NCBI GenBank assembly: GCA_045599345.1
Contig: JAZRVV010000012.1
Location: 186,001 to 250,000, forward strand
Direction of reading: 5' to 3'
DNA length: 64,000 nt
DNA from: UBA1227 sp045599345
Lineage (GTDB): Bacteria; Bacillota; Clostridia; Oscillospirales; Acutalibacteraceae
Within the stretch, counting starts at the first letter, position 1, and every line of letters starts with the position of its first letter. The notes below the pieces were generated by a model. The model was not told the origin of the DNA and made no database searches. It worked only from the letters and a program-made list of their open reading frames with translations. Shown here piece by piece: positions 8,315-16,478 of this stretch. A program made the position numbers and the translations under genes.

Positions 8315-10048
8315 GTGGCTAACATTAAGAAAATCCAGCGAAAGCTGGATAAGAAGTACGGCGGCAAAGTGCAAGTCGCACTTGAGGAGGATATCATCCG
8401 ACTTACAGGCGAGCTTGCAGACTGGAACGACGTGTACGACGCGTGCATGATGGCTGCAACGAAAAACAGCAACGTGCACGTGGTGAACGATATTAAGTTC
8501 ACCGGTGCAGAGATTCCACCAATGCGAGTACCAAGCCTTACCGACAATGCTATTGACGGCAAGACACCGGATGTACTCGTTATCGGTGGTGGTATTTCTG
8601 GTTGCACCATTGCACGCGAGCTTTCCAAGTGGGATATGAGCGTTATGCTTATTGAAAAGAACCCTGACTTTGCAATGGGTGCTTCGGGCGCGAATGACGG
8701 AGAAGTTCACGTAGGCCTTGACCTTGCAAAGGGCAGCCTTAAGCAGAAGTATGTTTTGCTCGGAAACAAAATGTATGACAAACTCTGCGCGGACCTCGAT
8801 GTTCCATTTAGGAGAGAGGGACAATATGTTCTTGTTACTCAATGGTGGCTTTTTGTTCCAATGTTCTTCTTTATGCTTTGGAGAAAGTACCATGATGGCG
8901 TAAAGGATTCCCATTTCGTAACAAGAAGAAAAATTCGTCGTGATGAGCCAACATTTGATAAAAAGATTCTCTTTGGCATTTATAACGACAGCGCTGGTGT
9001 TGTTTGCCCATATGGACTTACTATTGCCTGTGCTGAAAACGCAGTTGAAAATGGCGTAGAGGCATATTTAAATACAGCAGTACTTTCAATGGATACTGAC
9101 GAAAATGGTAATATCATTGCTGTTCACACAAATCGTGGTACAATAAAGCCAAGAGTTGTTGTAAATGCAGCTGGCGTATTTGCTGATGATATTGCAGAGA
9201 TGGCACACGATCGTTTCTATTCAATTCATCCACGTCGTGGAACCAATTCTATCCAGGATAGAAAGTCTGCAAAAATAATAGATACTATCGCATCAGTTCA
9301 GCACGTTAATTTAGCGCTCGCCAAGAGCCACACTAAGGGTGGCGGACTTATGCGCACAGTACATGACAATGTACTCGCTGGCCCTGATGCTGTTGAGACT
9401 TATGCTAAGGAAGATACAGCAACCCATCCGGAAAGTATCAAAGTAACGTACGACAAGCAAAAGGGTACAGTTCCACTCGCAAGTGAACGTGATATCATCA
9501 CTTACTTTACAGGCGTACGTGCTCCAACTTACGAGGAGGACTTTGTAATTGAGTGGGGACGCAAGTGTAGCAATATGCTCCACTGTGGCGGTATCCAGTC
9601 ACCTGGCCTTACAGCTGCTCCTGCCATTGCTCTCGATATTGAGAGGATGGTTGTTGAACGTATAGCTCTTATCAAACCGGTTGAGAAGAAGCGTAAGTGG
9701 AATCCTATAAGACATGGAGTCCCAGTTCTCAAAAATATGGCCCCAGCAAAGCGCGCAGCATATATCGCAAAGAACCCTGATTACGGCGTAATCATCTGTC
9801 GTTGCGAAGAAATTTCAAAGGGTGAGATTATCGATTGCCTTAACCGTCCACTTTGCCCACCAACAGTGGATGCGATTAAAAAGCGCATACGCCCAGGTAT
9901 GGGCCGTTGCCAAGGCGGTTTCTGCTCACCACTTATTACCAAAATTATTGCGGAGCACGAAGAAATTGCTCTTTCAGATGTAAGAAAATCCTCGGCAGAA
10001 TCTGTAATCTGCTTTGGTGAAACAAAGGGAGGTAGTACAAATGATTAA
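8315..10048 (+). CDS. GlpA-like FAD-dependent (glycerol-3-phosphate) dehydrogenase with BON-like N-terminus and BFD-type [2Fe-2S] domain
   Basis: A 577-residue protein. GTG at 8315 is preferred because GAGGGTG lies 7 bp upstream and the in-frame ATG at 8279 would abut the operator. Residues 1-75 resemble a BON domain (VALEEDIIRLTGELADWNDV pattern). A DAO-type FAD domain follows (GGGISG at about 90), then a C-terminal BFD-like iron-sulfur domain with Cys495, Cys497, Cys532 and Cys537. Such proteins oxidise sn-glycerol 3-phosphate to DHAP anaerobically with a GlpB-like partner. The next two genes complete the clostridial trio. Substrate is inferred from family and context. Confidence 0.82.
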   Translation: MANIKKIQRKLDKKYGGKVQVALEEDIIRLTGELADWNDVYDACMMAATKNSNVHVVNDIKFTGAEIPPMRVPSLTDNAIDGKTPDVLVIGGGISGCTIARELSKWDMSVMLIEKNPDFAMGASGANDGEVHVGLDLAKGSLKQKYVLLGNKMYDKLCADLDVPFRREGQYVLVTQWWLFVPMFFFMLWRKYHDGVKDSHFVTRRKIRRDEPTFDKKILFGIYNDSAGVVCPYGLTIACAENAVENGVEAYLNTAVLSMDTDENGNIIAVHTNRGTIKPRVVVNAAGVFADDIAEMAHDRFYSIHPRRGTNSIQDRKSAKIIDTIASVQHVNLALAKSHTKGGGLMRTVHDNVLAGPDAVETYAKEDTATHPESIKVTYDKQKGTVPLASERDIITYFTGVRAPTYEEDFVIEWGRKCSNMLHCGGIQSPGLTAAPAIALDIERMVVERIALIKPVEKKRKWNPIRHGVPVLKNMAPAKRAAYIAKNPDYGVIICRCEEISKGEIIDCLNRPLCPPTVDAIKKRIRPGMGRCQGGFCSPLITKIIAEHEEIALSDVRKSSAESVICFGETKGGSTND

Positions 10049-11303
10049 GACATGTGATGTTTTAGTTATCGGCGGTGGTCCTGCTGGTCTTGCTGCCGCT
10101 ATTTCTGCCCATAAGGAAAACGCCAGAGTTGTGCTCGTAGAGCGTGAAGCAAGACTAGGCGGCATTTTAAAACAGTGTATCCATGATGGATTTGGCCTTG
10201 TTCGTTTCAAAGAGAAATTATCAGGCCCTGAATATGCAGAGCGTTTTATTGATGAGTTCCGTGAACTTGGCATTGAATCCAAACTTTTGACATTTGTAAC
10301 TTCACTTGAGCGTATCCCAGAGGGATTTAAAGCGACTCTTGTTAGCCGTGATGGCGTAGAAGTATATGAAACAAAGACAGTTATTCTCGCAACAGGTTGT
10401 CGCGAGAGAACATCAAAACAAGTATTCATCCATGGTACAAGACCAGCAGGTATCTTTACTGCTGGTACAGCACAGCATTTCACAAATCTTTTGGGACAGC
10501 TCCCAACCAAGCGTTGTGTAATCCTAGGTTCAGGTGATATCGGCCTTATTATGGCTAGACGTTTGACACTTGAGGGTGCTGAGGTAATTGGCGTATACGA
10601 AGTAAAGCCAACACCATCAGGACTTACACGTAATATCCATCAGTGCCTTAACGATTACAACATTCCACTTCACCTTTCACATACAGTAACTCGTGTGTTT
10701 GGTCAGGATCGTTTGACAGCTGTTGAAATTGCTGAGGTTGATGATCACATGAAGCCAATCCCAGGCACAGAAGAGATTATCGACTGCGATGCTCTCATCT
10801 TGTCAGTAGGACTTATCCCAGAGAATGAAATTGCGGAGACACTTGATGTTCAGATTGACCCACGTACAAAGGGCCCTATCTGCGATGCACACCTTATGAC
10901 AACAGTTCCTGGTATTTTCTCATGTGGTAATGCACTTCATGTAAATGATCTTGTTGACTATGTATCTGAAAGCGGTGAAACTGCTGGTAAATATGCGGCT
11001 CATTTTGCTCTTGGAGTAGAAAGAGTTCCAGTAGAAATTCATCCAAATGAAAATATCCTATATATCGTTCCACAGCGCATAGATTTAAGTGAAGATAACC
11101 ATGAAACTGTGGTATACTTTAGAAGTAAAGAAGTTTTTGAAAAGGCAACATTCAGAATAGTTGCCGATGGCAAGACACTCTTTGAAAAGAGATACACATT
11201 CCTAAAGCCACCAGAGATGGAAAAGGTTGTAGTTGATTTCGCAAGCTTCAACATTCGTCCTAACACGGCAATTAGAGCAGAAGTGGAGGTTGAAGGTCAA
11301 TGA
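10041..11303 (+). CDS. NAD(P)/FAD-dependent oxidoreductase, GlpB-like partner
   Basis: A 420-residue flavoprotein with two Rossmann motifs: GGGPAG at residues 11-16 for FAD and LGSGDIG at about 160 for NAD(P). An ATGCRE motif and a C-terminal FSCGNALHVNDLVDYV stretch are typical of the pyridine-nucleotide disulphide oxidoreductase fold. It likely passes electrons between the GlpA-like subunit and a nicotinamide or quinone pool. ATG at 10041 has a GGGAGG site 8 bp upstream; the in-frame GTG at 10014 has none. It overlaps the dehydrogenase by 8 bp and the DUF1667 gene by 4 bp, so the three are translationally coupled. Confidence 0.82.
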   Translation: MIKTCDVLVIGGGPAGLAAAISAHKENARVVLVEREARLGGILKQCIHDGFGLVRFKEKLSGPEYAERFIDEFRELGIESKLLTFVTSLERIPEGFKATLVSRDGVEVYETKTVILATGCRERTSKQVFIHGTRPAGIFTAGTAQHFTNLLGQLPTKRCVILGSGDIGLIMARRLTLEGAEVIGVYEVKPTPSGLTRNIHQCLNDYNIPLHLSHTVTRVFGQDRLTAVEIAEVDDHMKPIPGTEEIIDCDALILSVGLIPENEIAETLDVQIDPRTKGPICDAHLMTTVPGIFSCGNALHVNDLVDYVSESGETAGKYAAHFALGVERVPVEIHPNENILYIVPQRIDLSEDNHETVVYFRSKEVFEKATFRIVADGKTLFEKRYTFLKPPEMEKVVVDFASFNIRPNTAIRAEVEVEGQ

Positions 11304-11659
11304 GTACATTCGTATGCATTACATGCCCACGTGGCTGTACAGTAAACATTGAAAAAGTAGGCGACGATTGGCAGGTTACAGGTAACTCCTGTAAAAAGGG
11401 TAGAGAGTTTGCCATCAATGAGATGACTGCTCCAAAGCGCACAATCTGTTCTACTGTTAAGACAACTTTTGCTGATGCCCCAGTACTTCCTTGCAGAGTA
11501 TCTGCTGATATTCCAAAGGACAAGATATTTGACGTAATGAAGGAAATCAACAAGGTGGTTGTTAGCAAACCTCTTGACAGAGGCGATGTTATTATCAAGG
11601 ACGTTTTAGGACTTGGTGTAGACGTAATAGCTACATCAAATTTACTTACACAGATATAG
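11300..11659 (+). CDS. DUF1667 domain protein (GlpC-like small Cys-rich partner)
   Basis: A 119-residue protein beginning with a CxxCxxGC cluster (Cys6, Cys9, Cys13) and a further Cys near residue 31, which together could hold a metal or Fe-S centre. DUF1667 proteins habitually follow the two flavoproteins seen here in Clostridia. Its role in electron transfer within the glycerol-3-phosphate dehydrogenase complex is inferred. Start ATG overlaps the previous stop (ATGA). Confidence 0.85.
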   Translation: MSTFVCITCPRGCTVNIEKVGDDWQVTGNSCKKGREFAINEMTAPKRTICSTVKTTFADAPVLPCRVSADIPKDKIFDVMKEINKVVVSKPLDRGDVIIKDVLGLGVDVIATSNLLTQI

Positions 11660-11672
11660 AAGGAGAAGAATT

Positions 11673-13433
11673 ATGGGATACAAACCTTATGAAGGCTTTG
11701 AGCCAAAATGGATAAAAGAAGCAGCACCTGCTGATTCATATCGTTCGATTTTCCGTTGGGGTGATCCAAATCACTTTAAGTTCCCAAAGGAATCTCTTTA
11801 TAAATTGATGAAAGAAAGACTCGATATTGATGACACTTATGTGGATCACTATCGTTGTGACACAGGACTTGAAAAGGTTGATTTTAAGGGTGAATACGCA
11901 CCAAAGATGGCAAAGGAACACCTTGATTTCTTTGAGTCAATCTATGGTGATCAGATGTCACAGTCTGACTATGACAGGCTCTCAGTTGCATATGGCCAGA
12001 CAGCATACGACCTTTATAGAATTCGTGAGCGTCAGTTCGACAGTCTTCCAGATGTAGTTTTATATCCATCTGAGTCTGAACAGATTGAAAAGACAGTTGA
12101 GTACTGTGCCAAGAATAAGATCCCTCTTTATGTATACGGCGGCGGTTCATCAGTTACACGTGGTGTAGAGCCAACAAAGGGTGGCGTTTCACTTGATATG
12201 CGTCGCAACTTCAACAAGGTTATTCGTTTCAACGAAATTGACCAGACAATCACAGTACAGGCTGGTATGTCAGGTCCAGACCTTGAAAAGCATCTTAATA
12301 ATGCTGTTGCAGAGTTTGGCGCAAAGCGCGCATTTACATGCGGTCACTTCCCACAGTCATTTGAATACTCATCAGTAGGTGGTTGGGTTACAACTAGAGG
12401 TTCTGGTCAGAACTCAACATACTATGGATGTATTACTGATATCTGCCTTCAGCAGAAGTATGCAACACCTCGTGGCAAGATTGTAACATCACGCTATCCA
12501 CGTGAGGCAACAGGTCCAAACCTCAATCAGATTATGATGGGTTCAGAGGGTACTTTTGGTGTACTTACAGAGGCAACACTTAAGGTGTTCCACTATAACC
12601 CAGAAAACAGAAAACGTTTCTCATACATTTTTAAGACATGGGACGATGCTATGGAATTTGCACGTGAGTGTCTCCAGGGCGAATTTGGTTTCTCATCAGT
12701 ATTCCGTCTTTCTGACCCAGAGGAGACAAACATGATGCTCCGTCTTTACAACGTTGATGAGACACCAGCAGAGCCACTCCTTAAGGCTATGGGATATAAT
12801 GATATGGAACGTTGTCTCTTCCTTGGTTTTACTGATGGTGACAAGAGCTATTCAAAGAACGTTGCAAAGAACATCTTTAAGGTAGCTATGAAGCACGGTG
12901 GCTTCCCACTTACAGGCTATGTATGTAAGGGTTGGGAAAAGGGCAGATTTGACGACCCATACATGCGTGATTCACTTCATGACTTTGGTATCATCATTGA
13001 TACACTTGAGTGCTGCGTAAACTGGTCTAATATGGCTCAGGTACATCGCGATGTACGTGAAGTTTGCCACGCACTTCCAAATTGTGTAGTTACAACACAT
13101 ATGTCACATTGCTATCCACAGGGTGCAAATCTCTACTTTATTTTCATCGCTAAGATGGATACAGCAGCAGAGTTTAAGGCATATCACAAGACAATTCTTG
13201 ACGCTATTCAAAAGTCAGGTGCAGCTTTGTCACATCATCATGGTATTGGTAAGATGTTTGCTCCATGGCTTGAGGGCTCAGTAGGCAGAACAGAATATGG
13301 TACATTTAAGGCACTTAAAGAGTACTTCGATCCTGACTACACAATGAACCCAGGTGGTACAATTGGTCTTGACCTTAAGGAAGATGAAAAGATATTCCTT
13401 CGTGATGGCTATAAAGATATGGGCCAGGAGTAA
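11673..13433 (+). CDS. Alkyl-DHAP-synthase-like FAD-binding oxidase (VAO/GlcD superfamily)
   Basis: A 586-residue protein with the PCMH-type FAD domain (about 125-310; YGGGSSVTRG) and the GHFPQSFEYSSVGGWVTTRG signature of alkyldihydroxyacetonephosphate synthase. All residues known to matter in eukaryotic AGPS have matches: Arg345 (VFRLSD), Tyr488 (NLYFIF) and the His triplet 521-523 (LSHHHGIGK). AGPS swaps the acyl chain of acyl-DHAP for a fatty alcohol, giving the ether bond. Plain 2-hydroxyacid oxidases lack this combination. It sits between the G3P-dehydrogenase trio and a TagF gene, so a DHAP- or G3P-derived substrate is likely. No acyltransferase or fatty alcohol enzyme is visible nearby. 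The product is therefore a family-based inference. Confidence 0.75.
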   Translation: MGYKPYEGFEPKWIKEAAPADSYRSIFRWGDPNHFKFPKESLYKLMKERLDIDDTYVDHYRCDTGLEKVDFKGEYAPKMAKEHLDFFESIYGDQMSQSDYDRLSVAYGQTAYDLYRIRERQFDSLPDVVLYPSESEQIEKTVEYCAKNKIPLYVYGGGSSVTRGVEPTKGGVSLDMRRNFNKVIRFNEIDQTITVQAGMSGPDLEKHLNNAVAEFGAKRAFTCGHFPQSFEYSSVGGWVTTRGSGQNSTYYGCITDICLQQKYATPRGKIVTSRYPREATGPNLNQIMMGSEGTFGVLTEATLKVFHYNPENRKRFSYIFKTWDDAMEFARECLQGEFGFSSVFRLSDPEETNMMLRLYNVDETPAEPLLKAMGYNDMERCLFLGFTDGDKSYSKNVAKNIFKVAMKHGGFPLTGYVCKGWEKGRFDDPYMRDSLHDFGIIIDTLECCVNWSNMAQVHRDVREVCHALPNCVVTTHMSHCYPQGANLYFIFIAKMDTAAEFKAYHKTILDAIQKSGAALSHHHGIGKMFAPWLEGSVGRTEYGTFKALKEYFDPDYTMNPGGTIGLDLKEDEKIFLRDGYKDMGQE

Positions 13434-13436
13434 TTT

Positions 13437-15197
13437 ATGAGTAAAGCTGAAATTAGAGAAATCGAAATAGAACAGGACAAAATGAACTTGAGTCTCAAGA
13501 TTATAATCCCTTATGACTCGTCCGTTCATTCTCCTAAGGTTACACTCATTTACAAGATGGGTGATGAGACCCGTTTTATTCCAATACTAGTTCAGTCTTA
13601 TTATCCTAACGTTGATGGTACGACCTGTACCATCATCGCTGGGTATAAATACAATATTGAATGCCTTTTCAATGAACCAATTAAGGACTATCCAATCGAG
13701 ATGCAAGTAGATGTCCTCTATGGTGAGGAGCACCTTCGTGACATCCCACTTGAACTCGTTGGCAAGGTAACGGTAGTGGATTCGCCATATACTATGGCGG
13801 CTGATGATAAACAGATAGTAATCAAGCGCCAAGAGCGCTATGTAGAGCCAAAGAATAATGCTTTCCTCGCCGCTCTTAAGTTTATTGTTGCAAGTATCTA
13901 TGCTTTCCTTGTTAAGATTTTTGGTATTCTCCTTATTCCGTTCCTTGTTATCGATTCAGTCTTTGCATTCTTTGGAATGAAGTCTGGTTGGGTATCAAAG
14001 GAGACTAGGACTCCAATTAGGTTCTTTGTCGACAATGTTCGTGTTGGCTTTAAGTCAATTACGCACGAGGAGATTGGTCGCAAGAACTTAAAGAAGAATT
14101 GGGTCACAATGTGGATGGCTTTCTTTAAGAAAACTGCAGTTGTTCCAAACAGGATTACATTCCTTTCAAACAGAAGAGGGGAACTTTCTGGTAATCCTGC
14201 TGATGTTTATGAAATCATCAAGGACGACGATACTTTGGAAATCAAGATGCTTCTTGATGACAATCCAATGCATCGTATGAGCTTTAAAAACCTCTATACA
14301 TTTGCAAAGCTCTATTCAACTTCAAGAGTAGTAATCATAGACGACTTCTATGAACTCACTTCTATGGTTGATAAAAAGAATGATGTAAAGCTTGTTCAAG
14401 TTTGGCATGCTTGTGGTGCTTTTAAGACATTTGGATTTTCAAGGCTTGGAAAGCCAGGTGGACCGAAGCAGACATCAACGAACCATCGTATGTACGATCG
14501 AGCTATTGTAAGCTCGAAGGAGATACGTAGGTTCTATGCTGAGGGCTTTGGCATTCCAATTGGAAATGTAGTTGCAACTGGTGTCCCAAGAACAGACATG
14601 TTCTTTGACGAGCAAGTTGCAAACGAGATGAAAGCAAACTTCTATCGTGATTACCCAGAATGGGAGAATAAAAAGATAGTAATGTTTGCGCCAACCTTCC
14701 GTGGCAACGGAAGACTCACAGGGCATTATCCGATGGAAAAGTTCGACTTGAAAGAAGTTGCTGATGCACTGGGTGAGGAATACGGTATAATCGTCAAGAT
14801 GCACCCGTTTGTTAACAACAAGGTCGAGATACCAAAAGGTTACGAAAACCGCATAATCGACCTCTCAGAGAACTCTGAGATAAATGATTTGCTTTTCGTA
14901 ACAGATATCCTCATAACTGACTATTCATCAGTTGTATTTGAAGCATCCCTTCTTGATATTCCAATGATTTTCTATGCATTCGATTTATCCGAGTATATTG
15001 CAACAAGAGACTTCTACTACGAGTATGAGCCTTTCCTTCCAGGAAAACTTACTCAGACTCAAGGAGAGCTTGTTGATGCAATAAAGAATGAAGATTTTGA
15101 AATAGAAAAAATAGAACCATTCAAGCACAAGTTCTTTGATAACCTTGACGGCAAGTCAGCAGAGCGTGTAGCTTCAATGATAAAATCCTTATTATAA
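13437..15197 (+). CDS. CDP-glycerol:glycerophosphate glycerophosphotransferase, TagF-like
   Basis: A 586-residue protein. The N-terminal 140 residues are beta-rich and unassigned. A hydrophobic hairpin (about 143-180) should tether it to the membrane. The glycerophosphotransferase domain (about 230-580) has the family motifs QVWHACGAFKTFG (about 320), FAPTFRG (about 417), MHPFV and ITDYSSVVFEA (about 490). TagF-type enzymes move glycerol phosphate from CDP-glycerol to a growing poly(glycerol phosphate) chain at the inner membrane face. It starts 3 bp after the AGPS-like gene, in the same operon. Confidence 0.85.
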   Translation: MSKAEIREIEIEQDKMNLSLKIIIPYDSSVHSPKVTLIYKMGDETRFIPILVQSYYPNVDGTTCTIIAGYKYNIECLFNEPIKDYPIEMQVDVLYGEEHLRDIPLELVGKVTVVDSPYTMAADDKQIVIKRQERYVEPKNNAFLAALKFIVASIYAFLVKIFGILLIPFLVIDSVFAFFGMKSGWVSKETRTPIRFFVDNVRVGFKSITHEEIGRKNLKKNWVTMWMAFFKKTAVVPNRITFLSNRRGELSGNPADVYEIIKDDDTLEIKMLLDDNPMHRMSFKNLYTFAKLYSTSRVVIIDDFYELTSMVDKKNDVKLVQVWHACGAFKTFGFSRLGKPGGPKQTSTNHRMYDRAIVSSKEIRRFYAEGFGIPIGNVVATGVPRTDMFFDEQVANEMKANFYRDYPEWENKKIVMFAPTFRGNGRLTGHYPMEKFDLKEVADALGEEYGIIVKMHPFVNNKVEIPKGYENRIIDLSENSEINDLLFVTDILITDYSSVVFEASLLDIPMIFYAFDLSEYIATRDFYYEYEPFLPGKLTQTQGELVDAIKNEDFEIEKIEPFKHKFFDNLDGKSAERVASMIKSLL

Positions 15198-15204
15198 AAA
15201 GAAA

Positions 15205-15236
15205 ACTCCTCTAGGAAATCCTAGAGGAGTTATTCT
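15205..15236. terminator. Bidirectional terminator between the two TagF-like genes
   Basis: A perfect 11-bp stem (ACTCCTCTAGG / CCTAGAGGAGT) with an AAAT loop; T-rich on the plus side and an A-rich 5' flank that reads as T-rich on the minus side. It lies between convergent genes. Confidence 0.88.
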
Positions 15237-16393
15237 TATGCTTTAAAATCTAGAGCGGATAGGATACGCTCTGTAGAATGGCCGTCGCAGGCTGACATGT
15301 ATGTGTCTGCAAAAGCGACGGAGCGTTTGGCGCCAGCATCGGCGTCAAGGGAGAGGAGTGTGGATACTAGTGAATCCTGAGTCTTGGCAATAGGGCCAGG
15401 AACGAAGGATTCGTATGGATAGTAGAAGTCACGCTCCCCAATATAGGATTCAAGGTCGTATGGATAGAATACCATAGGACGACCTAGGAGTGAGTATTCA
15501 AAGATAATTGATGAGTAATCAGTTATCAATATATCGGCCATTTTGAGCGCCTCATTTGTAGGAATATCAGATATGTCAAGGCAAAAGCCTTTACAGGACT
15601 CTGGAATTTCCAAAGATTGCTTTACAAATGGGTGCATTTTAAGTAGTAAAATGTAGTCGTCGCCAAGTGCATAGTGCAATGCTTCGACATCTAAACAATC
15701 GTCGTTATGGGCTAAAACTACATTGCTGCCACGGAATGTTGGAGCATAGAGGATGACTTTCTTGCCCGGAAAATCAGAAGGCTTTGAAGCATCATTAAAG
15801 AACTCATCTGTCCTTGGAACACCCAGTGGTTTGATGATTGATTGGTCACAGTTAAAAGCTTCTGCCCAATGTGGGATAACCTCATCGGCAGATACTGGCA
15901 CGAGCGAATAGCAGTTGTGCATTGGAAAGCGCTCAATGCTTTGACGGCTGGCACCAAATGATTTATCAAGGGTGCTGTAGCCCCATTTCTTGAAAGCGCC
16001 AGAGCCGTGCCACAACTGCACCACACGAGTGCCTTGTCTTGGCTTTACAGCATAGGCTGAGAGGAAACTCTCTGTAAGGAATACTGTGCCAGCTTTTGCA
16101 TATGCCTTGAGAAATCTGTCATATACTTTGCCACGATTTATTCTACCACGAATCTTACCAACAAGACTTGGAGTAGTAGTGATTGGATCCGCAAAGCATT
16201 TCACGAGATTAAAACCGCCCATACCTTGGAGGGCAGTGTAAATTGGCACCATATTATCTGTGAGATCATTGCTGTACGGGTCTGCAAAGAGTACGGTTTT
16301 GCCATCGACCTTGTAAATGAGTTTGTAAAAACCAAACTTACATGGCCAGATTACTTTGTACTCTAAAAGACTTAAAAGTTCTGAAATATTCAT
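15236..16393 (-). CDS. Second CDP-glycerol glycerophosphotransferase family protein
   Basis: A 385-residue protein consisting essentially of the glycerophosphotransferase domain: QLWHGSGAFKKWG (about 125), YAPTFRGSN, MHPFV and ITDYSSIIFEYS are all present. It lacks the N-terminal region and membrane hairpin of the neighbouring TagF. It may add the first glycerol phosphate (TagB-like), or act on another polyol phosphate; the sequence does not decide. It is monocistronic and convergent with the operon at 8.3-15.2 kb. Confidence 0.82.
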   Translation of the reverse strand: MNISELLSLLEYKVIWPCKFGFYKLIYKVDGKTVLFADPYSNDLTDNMVPIYTALQGMGGFNLVKCFADPITTTPSLVGKIRGRINRGKVYDRFLKAYAKAGTVFLTESFLSAYAVKPRQGTRVVQLWHGSGAFKKWGYSTLDKSFGASRQSIERFPMHNCYSLVPVSADEVIPHWAEAFNCDQSIIKPLGVPRTDEFFNDASKPSDFPGKKVILYAPTFRGSNVVLAHNDDCLDVEALHYALGDDYILLLKMHPFVKQSLEIPESCKGFCLDISDIPTNEALKMADILITDYSSIIFEYSLLGRPMVFYPYDLESYIGERDFYYPYESFVPGPIAKTQDSLVSTLLSLDADAGAKRSVAFADTYMSACDGHSTERILSALDFKA

Positions 16394-16417
16394 ACTCTTA
16401 GTATAATACCTTATCCG

Positions 16418-16446
16418 TTGATTTACAAATTAATTTGTTGTAATAT
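16418..16446 (+). promoter_or_regulatory. Promoter of the pyrophosphatase gene
   Basis: TTGATT, 17 bp, TAATAT; an AAGGAGA ribosome site follows at 16466-16472. Confidence 0.6.
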
Positions 16447-16478
16447 AAAGGCATCTATTAATAAGAAGGAGACTAAAG

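Noticed and set aside
8225..8914. A 229-codon frame on the minus strand across the glp promoter and start
   Set aside because: It runs antisense to the GlpA-like gene, crosses the operator and has no recognisable domain or ribosome site.
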